Assembly (NCBI RefSeq): GCF_051304405.1
Contig: NZ_JBPPGG010000004.1
Coordinates: forward strand, 62,001-126,000
DNA: 64,000 nucleotides
Source: Pedomonas sp051304405
GTDB taxonomy: Bacteria > Pseudomonadota > Alphaproteobacteria > Sphingomonadales > Sphingomonadaceae
Direction of reading: 5' to 3'
The notes under the pieces were generated by a model that did not search any database, was not told the origin of the DNA, and saw only the letters and a list, made by a program, of their open reading frames with translations. The translations under genes and the position numbers were made by a program. This document shows positions 33,035 to 42,338 of this stretch, piece by piece. Position 1 is the first letter of the stretch, and every line of letters starts with the position of its first letter.

Positions 33035-33313
33035 ATGTCTCCCAATATCCTGAATGCGCCGATGCTGGGCGAAACGGAAAACGGCATGTCCGAAAACGGC
33101 ATGTCCAGCGGCAGCTGCCCGGACGAGACGGCGCGCGAAACCGCTCTCACCTCCCCGGAGACATCTGTGCCGGAGACCGCCGCGGAGGATGATCTGGAAG
33201 ACCGGGCGCACAATCCCTGGCGGAACCGGGAGGACGACGCCAGCAAGTGGCTTGGCCTTCTGCTGGCGGCGATTGGCGCGGGCGCGATCGGCTACCTCAT
33301 CACCGGGGCGTGA
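33035..33313 (+). CDS. Small tail-anchored membrane protein
   Basis: 92 residues. A polar acidic region rich in Glu/Asp/Ser/Thr with repeated ENGMS (about 1-68) is followed by one C-terminal span LGLLLAAIGAGAIGYLITG (about 73-91). A near-ideal SD AAAAGGAGGG lies 4 bases before ATG. No homologous family is recognised. The orientation (cytoplasmic acidic head with terminal anchor) and the same design in the next gene suggest a functional pair. Confidence 0.7.
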   Translation: MSPNILNAPMLGETENGMSENGMSSGSCPDETARETALTSPETSVPETAAEDDLEDRAHNPWRNREDDASKWLGLLLAAIGAGAIGYLITGA

Positions 33314-33407
33314 GCCGCGCCCCGTCGGCAACCATCGCGCCGGCGCTTCGTTCCCGGAGCTGGGGCCCGGAGCTGGGGCCCGATCCAGGGGGAAAGGAGT
33401 GCGCGCC

Positions 33408-33860
33408 ATGACATCCACGCCGCGTGGCAGAGGGCCGGAGAACACCCGGCAAGGCGGCCGGCAGATGGGCCAGTTCCAGCCCCCGCAGGACCAGCCCCCG
33501 CAGGACCGGGTGCCGCAGGATCGCATCGACCCGGTGCAGCGCCGGGGCAGCACGGTCTCCCAGTTGAAGCACGATATCGACAGCGGCCGCACCGGCGACA
33601 AGGTCAACTATCCCGACCATGCCGCCGCGCCGCTGGGGACCGACGACGAGGCGGGCGGCGTCTCGCACTCGCCCGAGGAAATTCACGAGGTGCGCCGGGC
33701 TGAAAATACCGGCCCGCTCGACGCGCCCGGCACGGACTCGCGCGGCAACCCGGGCGGGGAGGCGACGCGGGATGCGGGCCGCGCCTCCGCCCGCTGGATG
33801 GTGCTGGTGGTGGCCTGTGTCGCGGCGGCTATTCTGGTCTATCTGGCGCTGAGCCAGTAG
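33408..33860 (+). CDS. Second small tail-anchored membrane protein
   Basis: 150 residues from ATG 33408, preceded by GGGGGAAAGGAG. The N-terminal 120 residues are polar and repetitive (QPPQDQPPQDRVPQDR at about 25-40) with a conserved-looking core ISPEE-like HSPEEIHEVRRAENTGP. The C-terminus is a single span WMVLVVACVAAAILVYLALS. Unknown function. It lies 94 bases after the preceding tail-anchored gene, probably in the same transcript. Confidence 0.68.
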   Translation: MTSTPRGRGPENTRQGGRQMGQFQPPQDQPPQDRVPQDRIDPVQRRGSTVSQLKHDIDSGRTGDKVNYPDHAAAPLGTDDEAGGVSHSPEEIHEVRRAENTGPLDAPGTDSRGNPGGEATRDAGRASARWMVLVVACVAAAILVYLALSQ

Positions 33861-33892
33861 GGCGGCGCCAGAAGGGCGGCGGATGATCCGCG

Positions 33893-35164
33893 TTATCCGC
33901 GCACGCGCGTGCCCCCGTGCACCACGGCGGCGCAGGGGTTGAACCCGGCGTGATAGCTGAGGTCCGCCGGGCTCGTGATGTCCCACATCACCAGGTCTGC
34001 CCGGTATCCGGGCGCGAGCACGCCGTGGCTTCCACTCAGCCCCAGCGCCCGCGCGGCGTTGCGGGTGACGCCCGCCAGCGCTTCCTCCGGCGTCAGGCGG
34101 AACAGCACGCACGCCATGTTCATTGCCATGAGCAGGGAGGTGAGGGGGGAGGTGCCGGGGTTGCAGTCCGTTGCGATCGCGATCGGCACGCCTGCGTCCC
34201 GCAGCGCCGCGACCGGCGGCAGTTTTTCCTCCCGCAGGAAATAGAAGGCGCCCGGCAGCAGCACCGCGACCGTGCCGCTCCGCGCCATGGCGGCGATGCC
34301 GCGCGGCGACACATGTTCCAGATGATCCGCCGACAGCGCGCCGAACTCCGCCGCCAGGCTGGCCCCGTCCATGTCGCTGATCTGCTCGGCATGGAGCTTG
34401 ACCGGCAGGCCGAGATCTTTCGCGGCCTCGAAGACCCGGCGGGTTTCCTCCGCCGTGAAGGCGATGCGCTCGCAAAAGGCATCGACCGCATCGACAAGAC
34501 CTTCGGCGGCAAGCACCGGCAGCATGTCCTCGCAGACAAGGCGCACATAACCGGCGCGGTCGTCGCGGAATTCGGGCGGCAGGGCATGGGCGCCGAGGAA
34601 GGTGGTCTTGACCGTTACCGGCAAATGCGCGCCGATCAGCCGCGCCGCGCGCAGCATCTTGCGCTCGGACTCCAGATCGAGCCCGTAGCCGGATTTGATT
34701 TCAAGCGTGGTGACGCCCTCGGCCAGCAGCGCTTCCACGCGCGGCAGGCTCTGCGCCACCAGCTCCTCGACGCTCGCGGCGCGGGTGGCGTTGACCGTGG
34801 AGAGAATGCCGCCGCCCCGGCGCGCGATCTCCTCGTAGGAGGCGCCTTGCAGCCGCTGCTCGAACTCCCGGGCCCGGTTGCCGCCGTGCACGATGTGGGT
34901 GTGGCAGTCGATCAGACCGGGCGTGACCCAGCGGCCCGCGCCATCGACGATTTTCCGGGCAAGCCAGTTCCTGCGGCTGGCCTCCAGCGTCGCCATCGGC
35001 CCGATCCAGGCAATGCGCCGGCCGCTGATCGCCAGCGCGGCGTTCTCGATCGCGCCATAGGGCGCGCCCGTCTCCGCCATGGTGGCGAGATGAACGTTGA
35101 TCAGAAGCCGCTCCCAGCGGGTGCCGGGGGACGGCGCGCTGCCGTGAAATGCCGTGTCGCTCAT
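33893..35164 (-). CDS. hutI: Imidazolonepropionase
   Basis: 423 residues. Third step of histidine degradation: imidazolone-5-propionate to N-formimino-glutamate. Amidohydrolase features: DCHTHIVHGGNRAREF (HxH metal ligands), EIKSGYGLDLESERKM, KLHAEQISDMDGA (metal His) and IATDCNPGTSP (Asp). It is divergent from hutF, sharing a 86-base region with a HutC operator candidate. Together with hutF-hutC-hutU-hutH-hutG it completes the pathway. Confidence 0.96.
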   Translation of the reverse strand: MSDTAFHGSAPSPGTRWERLLINVHLATMAETGAPYGAIENAALAISGRRIAWIGPMATLEASRRNWLARKIVDGAGRWVTPGLIDCHTHIVHGGNRAREFEQRLQGASYEEIARRGGGILSTVNATRAASVEELVAQSLPRVEALLAEGVTTLEIKSGYGLDLESERKMLRAARLIGAHLPVTVKTTFLGAHALPPEFRDDRAGYVRLVCEDMLPVLAAEGLVDAVDAFCERIAFTAEETRRVFEAAKDLGLPVKLHAEQISDMDGASLAAEFGALSADHLEHVSPRGIAAMARSGTVAVLLPGAFYFLREEKLPPVAALRDAGVPIAIATDCNPGTSPLTSLLMAMNMACVLFRLTPEEALAGVTRNAARALGLSGSHGVLAPGYRADLVMWDITSPADLSYHAGFNPCAAVVHGGTRVRG

Positions 35165-35216
35165 GCCGTGCCGTGCTGCTCGCGCCTTGCCTGCCGTCCG
35201 TCAAGCGGCTACCCAT

Positions 35217-35234
35217 TGTCTATACAGGTATAAT
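35217..35234. promoter_or_regulatory. HutC operator candidate and hutF promoter
   Basis: TGTCTATACAGGTATAAT lies between divergent hutI and hutF and contains a perfect -10 hexamer TATAAT (35229-35234), 16 bases before the hutF ATG. The first 15 bases match TGTCTATACAAGTAT at hutU (37489-37503) except for one base. GntR/HutC-type repressors bind such TGTnTATACA motifs and are released by urocanate. Confidence 0.75.
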
Positions 35235-35250
35235 AGTGTCTGAGTGATCC

Positions 35251-36627
35251 ATGGCAACCATTCGTCTGGAACGGGTGTTGACGCCCGAAGGCTGGCGCGA
35301 CGATGTGGCCCTCACCATTGATTCCGTCGGCATGATTACGGCCATCCGGCAAGCGGACAACACCAGTCCCTGCGACGTGGTGGTGCGGGGCGCGGCCATC
35401 CCCGGCCTGTGCAATGCCCACAGCCACGCGTTCCAGCGGGCCATGGCCGGGCAGGCGGAATGGCGCGGCGCGGGGGAGGACAGCTTCTGGACCTGGCGCG
35501 AGCGCATGTATGATCTGGCGCTGCGCATCACCCCGGAGGATCTGCACGCCATCGCCAGCCGGCTTTACGTGGAAATGCTGAAGGCGGGCTACACGCAGGT
35601 GTGCGAGTTCCATTACGTGCACCATGCCGAGACCGGCGCGCCCTATGCCGTGCCGACCACGCTCTCCGAAGCGATTTTTGCCGCGGCGGCGGAGACGGGC
35701 ATCGGCCTCACCCACCTGCCGACGCTCTACCAGACCGGCGATTTCGGCGGTGTGCCGGCGGGCGAGCGCCAGCGCCGGTTCCTGAACACGACGGACGGCT
35801 TTCTGCGGCTGGTGGAGCAGCTTGACGCGCTGGCGCAGCGTCTGGCCCACACGCGGGTGGGCGTTGCCTTCCACAGCCTGCGCGCCGTGCCGCCCGAGGC
35901 GCTGCGCGAGACGCTGGCGGTGCTGGCGACCCGGCCCGGGCGGCCGCTGCATATCCACATCGCCGAACAGCAGCGGGAGGTGGAGGCGTGCCGCGCCGCC
36001 ACGGGGCAGCGGCCGGTTGAATGGCTGCTCGCCAACGCGCCCGTGGGGGAGGGGTGGAGCCTCGTTCACGCCACGCACATGAGCGACAGCGAAACGGCGG
36101 CGCTGGCGAAAACCGGCGCGGTCGCCGTACTCTGCCCGACAACCGAGGCCAACCTGGGCGACGGCCTTTTCCCGCTGGCGCCTTACCTGGCGGCGGGCGG
36201 GCGCATCGCCATCGGCAGCGACAGCCACATCAGCGTCTCCGCCAGCGAAGAGCTGCGCTGGCTGGACTATGGCCAGCGCCTCATCCTGCAAAAGCGCAAC
36301 GTCTCCGCCACCCCGCAGGAGCCGCACACCGGCGCGCGGCTGTGGCGGCTGGCGGCGGAAGGCGGGGCGCAGGCGGCGGGCGTCGCCATGGGGCGCATCG
36401 CCGTCGGTTGCCGCGCCGACCTTCTGGTGCTGGACCTGGACGCGCCCACGCTCACCTGCCTTACGGGCGACACGCTGGTTGATGCCCTCGTTTTCGCGGG
36501 GCAACCCAACCCCATCCGCCACGTCATGGTCGCCGGGCAGTGGCGCGTGCGCGACGGCTGGCATCCGAATGACGCGGCCAGCGCCGTTCGCTATCGCCAG
36601 ACCCTGCGGCGGCTGCTATCCGCTTGA
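35251..36627 (+). CDS. hutF: Formimidoylglutamate deiminase
   Basis: 458 residues. HutF converts N-formimino-L-glutamate to N-formylglutamate and ammonia, the route completed by HutG. Amidohydrolase motifs NAHSHAFQRAMAGQ (HxH), HIHIAEQQREVEAC, HATHMSD and IGSDSHISVSASEELRWLDY are present. First gene of the forward hut unit. hutC follows after 46 bases. Confidence 0.95.
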   Translation: MATIRLERVLTPEGWRDDVALTIDSVGMITAIRQADNTSPCDVVVRGAAIPGLCNAHSHAFQRAMAGQAEWRGAGEDSFWTWRERMYDLALRITPEDLHAIASRLYVEMLKAGYTQVCEFHYVHHAETGAPYAVPTTLSEAIFAAAAETGIGLTHLPTLYQTGDFGGVPAGERQRRFLNTTDGFLRLVEQLDALAQRLAHTRVGVAFHSLRAVPPEALRETLAVLATRPGRPLHIHIAEQQREVEACRAATGQRPVEWLLANAPVGEGWSLVHATHMSDSETAALAKTGAVAVLCPTTEANLGDGLFPLAPYLAAGGRIAIGSDSHISVSASEELRWLDYGQRLILQKRNVSATPQEPHTGARLWRLAAEGGAQAAGVAMGRIAVGCRADLLVLDLDAPTLTCLTGDTLVDALVFAGQPNPIRHVMVAGQWRVRDGWHPNDAASAVRYRQTLRRLLSA

Positions 36628-36673
36628 AAGGAAAGCCTGAGTTGCGTAACGGAAACCGGGAGATGCCCCGCCC

Positions 36674-37372
36674 ATGCTGCCGCGATACCAGAAGGTCAAA
36701 GATCATATCCTGAGCCACATCGGCTCGGGCGCGTGGCCCTCGGGCCACCGGGTACCGTCGGAGAACGAGCTGGTGAAGCAGCTCTCCGTCTCGCGCATGA
36801 CCGTCAACCGCGCCATGCGCGAGCTGACCAACGAGGGGTTGCTGGTGCGGGTGGCGGGCGTCGGCACCTTCGTGGCGGACCGCACCGCCCACGCCCACCC
36901 GCTCGAGGTGCACAACATCGCCAACGAAATCCGGGGGCGCGGCCACGAACACGCCGTGCAGGTGCTGAAACTGGAAGCGGTGGAGCCGAAGGGCGACGTG
37001 GCCGCCAGCTTCCAGTTGCGGCCGGGCGCCAAGGTCTTCCACTCCCTCATGGTCCACTGCGAAAACGGCCTGCCGGTGCAGCTGGAGGACCGCTACGTGA
37101 ACCCGGCGATCGCGCCCGATTACCTCAGCGTCGATTTCACCCGGACGACGGCGCACCAGTATCTCATCGAAGTCGCGCCACTTCAGGAGGTGGAGCACAT
37201 CCTGCGCGCCGTCATGCCCACCGCGCAAATCCGCAGGCTGCTCAAGATGCCCGAGGGCGAGCCCTGCCTGCTGCTCCAGCGCCGCACCTGGTCCGGCGGC
37301 GTGGTCGCCACCAACTCGCGGTTCTACTACCCCGGCTCGCGCTACGAATTCTCCAGCCGCTTCAAACCATAG
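36674..37372 (+). CDS. hutC: Histidine utilization repressor HutC
   Basis: 232 residues, GntR family, HutC subgroup. Winged helix at the N-terminus (MLPRYQKVKDHILSHI, RVPSENELVKQLSVSRMTVN then RAMRELTNEGLLVRV) and a C-terminal UTRA effector domain ending FYYPGSRYEFSSRF. It should repress both hut promoters in the absence of urocanate and, lying inside the operon, be autoregulated. Confidence 0.94.
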   Translation: MLPRYQKVKDHILSHIGSGAWPSGHRVPSENELVKQLSVSRMTVNRAMRELTNEGLLVRVAGVGTFVADRTAHAHPLEVHNIANEIRGRGHEHAVQVLKLEAVEPKGDVAASFQLRPGAKVFHSLMVHCENGLPVQLEDRYVNPAIAPDYLSVDFTRTTAHQYLIEVAPLQEVEHILRAVMPTAQIRRLLKMPEGEPCLLLQRRTWSGGVVATNSRFYYPGSRYEFSSRFKP

Positions 37373-37488
37373 CAGCGTTGCGGGCGTGAATGCGGGAGGG
37401 CCACATCCCTTCCGGGGGAAAAACATCCAGACCATGGCCTCCCGGCCGCTTGCCAGCTTCGCGAAGGCGGGTTAGCTTTCGCGCAAGC

Positions 37489-37503
37489 TGTCTATACAAG
37501 TAT
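37489..37503 (+). promoter_or_regulatory. HutC operator candidate before hutU
   Basis: TGTCTATACAAGTAT is nearly identical to the hutI-hutF site. It sits 10 bases before the preferred hutU start (37514) and overlaps the longer possible start (37502). So hutU-hutH-hutG probably has its own repressed promoter apart from hutF-hutC. Confidence 0.72.
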
Positions 37504-37513
37504 GGAGCAGGCT

Positions 37514-39187
37514 ATGCATCACCGGCTCATGTCCAACGCCCGTCCCGTTCGCGCGCCGCGCGGCACGGAGCTCTCCGCCCGGTCGTGGCTCACCGAGGCG
37601 CCGCTGCGGATGCTGATGAACAACCTCGACCCGGAGGTGGCCGAGAACCCGGACGAACTGGTGGTCTATGGCGGCATCGGCCGGGCGGCGCGGAACTGGG
37701 AGTGTTTCGACCGCATCGTCGAGACGCTGCGCCGGCTGGGGGATGACGAGACGCTGCTGGTGCAGTCCGGCAAGCCGGTGGGCGTGTTCCGCACCCATGC
37801 GGATGCGCCGCGCGTGCTCATCGCCAACTCCAATCTGGTGCCGCACTGGGCGACGTGGGAGCACTTCCACGAACTCGATCGCAAGGGCCTGATGATGTAC
37901 GGCCAGATGACGGCGGGCTCGTGGATCTACATCGGCAGCCAGGGCATCGTGCAGGGCACCTACGAGACCTTCGTCGAGATGGGCCGCCAGCACTATGGCG
38001 GTAACCTGGCGGGCAGGTGGATCCTGACGGCGGGCCTTGGCGGCATGGGCGGCGCGCAGCCGCTGGCGGCGACCATGGCGGGCGCCAGCATGATCGCGGT
38101 TGAGTGCCAGTGGAGCCGCATCGAGAAGCGCCTGCAAACGCGCTACCTCGACGTGGCGGTGCGCTCGCTGGATGAAGCGCTGGACGTTCTGGCCAGGGCG
38201 CAGGCGGAGGGCCGGGCCATTTCCATCGGCCTTCTCGGCAACGCGGCGGAGGTGCTGCCGGAAATGGTGCGCCGGGGCATCCGCCCGGATGCGGTGACGG
38301 ACCAGACCTCGGCACACGATCCGGTCAACGGCTACCTGCCGGCGGGCTGGACGGTGGAGCAGTGGCAGGAGGCGCGCGAGCGCGACCCGCAGGCGGTGCG
38401 GGTGGCGGCGATCCGGTCCATCGGCGTGCATGTGGAGGCGATGCTGGCGTTCCAGAAGATGGGCGTGCCGGTGTTCGACTACGGCAACAACATCCGCCAG
38501 ATGGCGCTGGAAGCGGGCGTCGGGAACGCCTTCGATTTTCCGGGCTTCGTGCCCGCCTACATCCGCCCGCTGTTCTGCCGGGGCGTGGGGCCGTTCCGCT
38601 GGGCGGCGCTGTCGGGCGACCCGGAGGACATCGCGAAAACCGACGCCAAGGTGAAGGAGCTGATTCCCGATGATCCGCACCTCCACCGCTGGCTGGACAT
38701 GGCGGGCGAGCGCATTGCCTATCAGGGCCTGCCCGCGCGCATCTGCTGGGTGGGGCTGGGGCAGCGCCACCGGCTGGGGCTCACCTTCAACGAAATGGTG
38801 GCGAAAGGCGAATTGAAGGCGCCGGTCGTCATCGGGCGGGACCATCTGGACTCCGGCTCCGTCGCCAGCCCCAACCGCGAGACCGAGGCGATGCAGGACG
38901 GCTCCGACGCCGTCTCCGACTGGCCGCTGCTCAACGCGCTGCTCAACACCGCGAGCGGGGCGACGTGGGTGTCGCTGCATCATGGCGGCGGCGTCGGCAT
39001 GGGCTTCTCGCAGCACGCGGGCATGGTGATCGTGTGCGACGGCACGCCCGAGGCGGCGCGGCGGCTGGAGCGCGTGCTGTGGAACGATCCCGCCACGGGC
39101 GTGATGCGCCATGCGGACGCGGGCTACAGCGAGGCCATCGCCTGCGCCCGCGAACACGGCCTCAATCTCCCGATGCTGAAAGACTGA
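37514..39187 (+). CDS. hutU: Urocanate hydratase
   Basis: 557 residues. Adds water to urocanate using tightly bound NAD+. Motifs: RAPRGTELSARSWLTEAPLR, the NAD region GLGGMGGAQPLAATMAGAS, DQTSAHDPVNGYLPAGW and the catalytic-loop region CRGVGPFRWAALSGDPEDI. ATG 37514 is preferred because GGAG lies 6 bases upstream and the length equals Pseudomonas HutU; an earlier ATG at 37502 would overlap the operator. hutH follows after 6 bases. Confidence 0.96.
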   Translation: MHHRLMSNARPVRAPRGTELSARSWLTEAPLRMLMNNLDPEVAENPDELVVYGGIGRAARNWECFDRIVETLRRLGDDETLLVQSGKPVGVFRTHADAPRVLIANSNLVPHWATWEHFHELDRKGLMMYGQMTAGSWIYIGSQGIVQGTYETFVEMGRQHYGGNLAGRWILTAGLGGMGGAQPLAATMAGASMIAVECQWSRIEKRLQTRYLDVAVRSLDEALDVLARAQAEGRAISIGLLGNAAEVLPEMVRRGIRPDAVTDQTSAHDPVNGYLPAGWTVEQWQEARERDPQAVRVAAIRSIGVHVEAMLAFQKMGVPVFDYGNNIRQMALEAGVGNAFDFPGFVPAYIRPLFCRGVGPFRWAALSGDPEDIAKTDAKVKELIPDDPHLHRWLDMAGERIAYQGLPARICWVGLGQRHRLGLTFNEMVAKGELKAPVVIGRDHLDSGSVASPNRETEAMQDGSDAVSDWPLLNALLNTASGATWVSLHHGGGVGMGFSQHAGMVIVCDGTPEAARRLERVLWNDPATGVMRHADAGYSEAIACAREHGLNLPMLKD

Positions 39188-39193
39188 CGTGCC

Positions 39194-40738
39194 ATGCGTG
39201 ACGATGTGCTGTTTCTTGAGCCGGGTGCGGTGGACCTCGCCACGCTGCGGCGGATTTACGAGGGGCCGGTCCGGATCGCGCTGCGCCCGGAGACGCGGGA
39301 GCGGCTGGCGGCAAGCTGTCAGGCGATCGGCGATATTCTCGCCAAGGGCAAGCCGGTCTACGGCATCAACACCGGCTTCGGCCTTCTCGCCCAGACGCGC
39401 ATTGCGGATGACGAACTGGAAGCGCTGCAACGCAACCTGATTTTCTCCCACTGCACCGGTGTCGGCGAGGCGCTGCCGGAGGCGGTGGTGCGGCTGCTCT
39501 TGGTTCTGAAAATCATCGGGCTGGCGCGCGGCCACTCCGGCGTGCGCCCGGAGACGGTGGACGCGCTCATCGCGCTGGTGAACGCGCAGGTCTATCCGGT
39601 CATTCCCTCCAAGGGGTCGGTCGGGGCCTCGGGCGACCTTGCGCCGCTGGCGCACATGGCGTCCGTGCTGCTGGGCGAGGGCGCGCTGATGCACCGGGGC
39701 GAGATTTTCTCCGCCCGCAAGGGGCTGGCGCTGGCGGGGCTCGCCCCCATGACGCTCGGTCCCAAGGAAGGGCTCGCGCTCATCAACGGCACCCAGGCGT
39801 CAACGGCGCTGGGGCTGGCCGGGCTGTTCCTGGCGGAGAACGTGTTCGCCGCCGCAGTGGTGGCGGGCGCGCTCAGCGTCGATGCGCTGAAGGGCAGCGA
39901 CGTGCCGTTCGACGACCGCATCCATGCGCTTCGCGGCCAGCCCGGGCAGCGGGACGTGGCGGCGGCCTATCGCGCGCTGCTGGCGGGAAGCCTCATCCGC
40001 GACTCCCACCGCAATTGCGAGCGGGTGCAGGACCCCTATTCGCTGCGCTGCCAGCCGCAGGTGATGGGCGCGGTGCTGGACACACTGCGCCACGCCGCCG
40101 GGGTGCTGGAGCGGGAGGCCAATGCGGTCACCGACAATCCGCTGATTTTCGCGGAAGACCTGGAGGCGCTCTCGGGCGGCAATTTCCACGCCGAGCCGGT
40201 GGCGTTCGCGGCGGATTTTCTGGCGGTTGCGCTGGCGGAAATCGCCAACCTCTCCGAGCGCCGCCTCGCCATTCTGGTGGACCCGAAGATGAGTGGCCTG
40301 CCCGCCTTCCTCGTCGAGCACAGCGGCGTCAACTCCGGCTTCATGATCGCGCAGGTGACGGCGGCCGCGCTGGCCTCGGAAAACAAGACGCTGGCGCACC
40401 CGGCGAGCGTTGATACCATTCCCACCTCCGCCAATCAGGAGGATCACGTGAGCATGGCGACCTTCGCCGCCCGGCGGCTCCGGGACATGGCGGAGAACAG
40501 CGCCACCGTCATCGGCATCGAGCTGATCGCGGCGGTGCAGGGCATCGAGTTCCACCGGCCGATGACCTCCTCCACCCCGCTGGAGGAGGCGGTGGCGCTG
40601 GTGCGCGGGCGCGTCGCCCACTATGACGCGGACCGCTACTTCAAGCCGGACATCGACGCAGGCCGCGCCTGGGTGCTGGAGGGCGCGTTCAACCGCTGGG
40701 TCGCTTCCCTGTTGCCCTCAACCGGAGCAGTGGCATGA
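39194..40738 (+). CDS. hutH: Histidine ammonia-lyase
   Basis: 514 residues. Deaminates histidine to urocanate. The MIO cofactor triad Ala-Ser-Gly is in KGSVGASGDLAPLAH (about residue 143). Other signatures: YGINTGFG, NGTQAS, QDPYSLRCQPQVMGA and AENSATVIGIELI. First step of the pathway. Its stop overlaps the hutG start by four bases (ATGA). Confidence 0.97.
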   Translation: MRDDVLFLEPGAVDLATLRRIYEGPVRIALRPETRERLAASCQAIGDILAKGKPVYGINTGFGLLAQTRIADDELEALQRNLIFSHCTGVGEALPEAVVRLLLVLKIIGLARGHSGVRPETVDALIALVNAQVYPVIPSKGSVGASGDLAPLAHMASVLLGEGALMHRGEIFSARKGLALAGLAPMTLGPKEGLALINGTQASTALGLAGLFLAENVFAAAVVAGALSVDALKGSDVPFDDRIHALRGQPGQRDVAAAYRALLAGSLIRDSHRNCERVQDPYSLRCQPQVMGAVLDTLRHAAGVLEREANAVTDNPLIFAEDLEALSGGNFHAEPVAFAADFLAVALAEIANLSERRLAILVDPKMSGLPAFLVEHSGVNSGFMIAQVTAAALASENKTLAHPASVDTIPTSANQEDHVSMATFAARRLRDMAENSATVIGIELIAAVQGIEFHRPMTSSTPLEEAVALVRGRVAHYDADRYFKPDIDAGRAWVLEGAFNRWVASLLPSTGAVA

Positions 40739-41550
40739 CGCGGGTTTATGAATTTTCCGAAGGCTCGCTGCCGCTGCTCGTGAGCATTCCGCACGCGGGC
40801 GCGGCCCTGCCGGAGCCGATCGCGCGGCGCCTGAGCCCGCCCGCCCGCGCCGTGCCGGATACGGACTGGCATGTGGAGAAGCTCTACGCCTTCGCCAGCG
40901 CCATGGGCGCGAGCGTGCTCAAGGCCAATTTTTCCCGTTACGTGGTCGATCTCAACCGGCCGACGGACGGCGGCCTGCTCTACCCCGGCCAGCGGGAGAC
41001 CGGCCTGTGCCCGCTCATCACCTTCAACGACGAACCGCTCTACGCCCCCGGCGACGAACCGGGGACGGCGGAAATCGCGGCGCGGGTGGAGACCTACTGG
41101 AAGCCCTACCACGACCGGCTGGCCGCGACGCTGGCGGCGCTCAAGGCGCGCCACGGCTTTGCCGTGCTGTGGGACGCCCATTCGATCCGCGCCGAGGTGC
41201 CGGTGCTGTTCGAGGGGCGTCTGCCGGATTTCAATCTGGGAACCGGCGGCGGCACAGCCTGCCCGGCGGAGATCGCCGAGGCCCTGCTGGCGGTGGCGGC
41301 GCGGGCGGAAGGGTTTACCGCCGTGCTCGACGGCCGTTTCAAGGGCGGCTACATCACCCGCCATTATGGCCGCCCGGAGGAGGGCATCATCGCCGTGCAG
41401 CTGGAGCTGGCCCAGTCCGCCTACATGGAGCAAAACCGGCCGTCGCTGTGGGATGCGGACCGGGCCGAGCCCGCGCGCGCCGTGATCGAGCAGCTGCTGC
41501 GTGTGGCCGTCGAGGGTGCGCGCCGGTTTGCGGGAGGAGGAACGGCCTGA
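40735..41550 (+). CDS. hutG: N-formylglutamate deformylase
   Basis: 271 residues. Last step: N-formylglutamate to glutamate and formate. Zinc-enzyme family motifs VSIPHAGAALPEPI, DTDWHVEKLYAF, VVDLNRPTDGGLLYPGQ, WDAHSIRAEVPVLF and YITRHYGRPEEGI fit N-formylglutamate amidohydrolases. It ends the hut operon. The 137 bases after it hold the next gene's promoter region. Confidence 0.95.
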   Translation: MTRVYEFSEGSLPLLVSIPHAGAALPEPIARRLSPPARAVPDTDWHVEKLYAFASAMGASVLKANFSRYVVDLNRPTDGGLLYPGQRETGLCPLITFNDEPLYAPGDEPGTAEIAARVETYWKPYHDRLAATLAALKARHGFAVLWDAHSIRAEVPVLFEGRLPDFNLGTGGGTACPAEIAEALLAVAARAEGFTAVLDGRFKGGYITRHYGRPEEGIIAVQLELAQSAYMEQNRPSLWDADRAEPARAVIEQLLRVAVEGARRFAGGGTA

Positions 41551-41650
41551 CGCCGGTTGTTGCCGTGTGAAACGGTTGCCGCGGTGATCAAACCCGAGTA
41601 ATGATTCGGGTTATACCGTTGATTTTTCAGCCGGGATAAGTCCGCCGGGG

Positions 41651-41684
41651 GGAGAGTGGTTTAACTTTTTGTTGACTACTCTCC
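41651..41684. promoter_or_regulatory. Inverted repeat before yfiR
   Basis: GGAGAGT (41651-41657) pairs with ACTCTCC (41678-41684) around an AT-rich 20-base centre (TTTAACTTTTTGTTGA), ending 3 bases before the yfiR ATG. It could be an operator or an RNA hairpin masking the start. Confidence 0.45.
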
Positions 41685-41687
41685 GGC

Positions 41688-42338
41688 ATGGGACGTCCGA
41701 CATTCCGTCAAGACTTCCTGGTGGTCCGTTTCGGCGTTGACCAACAATCAAGGACGAGGGGCTTGAGAGTTAGCGCTGTATCGCTTCTCTGCGCTGTGCT
41801 TCTCTGCACAGGCCTGCCGGCGCCCCGCTTTGAGGCGGGTGCCGCCCTGGCCCATACCATCGCGCAGGGCGCCGCGACGCCCGACCCGTCCATCGTCGTT
41901 GACAGTGCAAGGCTTGCGCGCGTCGTGCGAGGGATCATCAGTTATACGAAATGGCCGGAAGAACCCGCCGTTCTGGAGGTCTGCCTCATCGGGACGCTGC
42001 GCCACGGTCAGGGCCTTGAGACGGCCCTTCCCCAGACGCCGGGGCGGGCCTTGCGCCTGCGCCCGGTTGCCAGGGTCGATGCGGAGGCCATGGCGGGCTG
42101 CCATGCGGCCTATATCGGCGAGATCAGCGCGGAGGAGCAGGACAAGCTCCGCCTCCTCACCCAACCGCTGCTGACCCTGCGCGAGCATGACCCGCTCTGC
42201 CGGAGCGGCAGCATGTTCTGCCTGCGGTTCGCGGAGAAGCGGATCTCCTTCGATCTCAACATCGATGCGGTTGCGCGCAGCGGGCTTCGGGTGGACCCGA
42301 AGGTGCTGCTGCTGGGCTACAGGGCAGACCGGCCATGA
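41688..42338 (+). CDS. yfiR: YfiR family periplasmic protein (DUF4154)
   Basis: 216 residues. The exported part starts around LRVSAVSLLCAVLLCTGLPA (residues 26-45), so a TTG at 41763 is an alternative start giving a normal signal peptide. The mature part matches YfiR: IISYTKWPEEPAVLEVCLIG, a conserved Cys, and RSGSMFCLRFAEKRISFDLN then VDPKVLLLGYRA. In Pseudomonas, YfiR holds the YfiN cyclase inactive; redox or OmpA-like YfiB signals release it. The next gene overlaps by four bases. Confidence 0.8.
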   Translation: MGRPTFRQDFLVVRFGVDQQSRTRGLRVSAVSLLCAVLLCTGLPAPRFEAGAALAHTIAQGAATPDPSIVVDSARLARVVRGIISYTKWPEEPAVLEVCLIGTLRHGQGLETALPQTPGRALRLRPVARVDAEAMAGCHAAYIGEISAEEQDKLRLLTQPLLTLREHDPLCRSGSMFCLRFAEKRISFDLNIDAVARSGLRVDPKVLLLGYRADRP

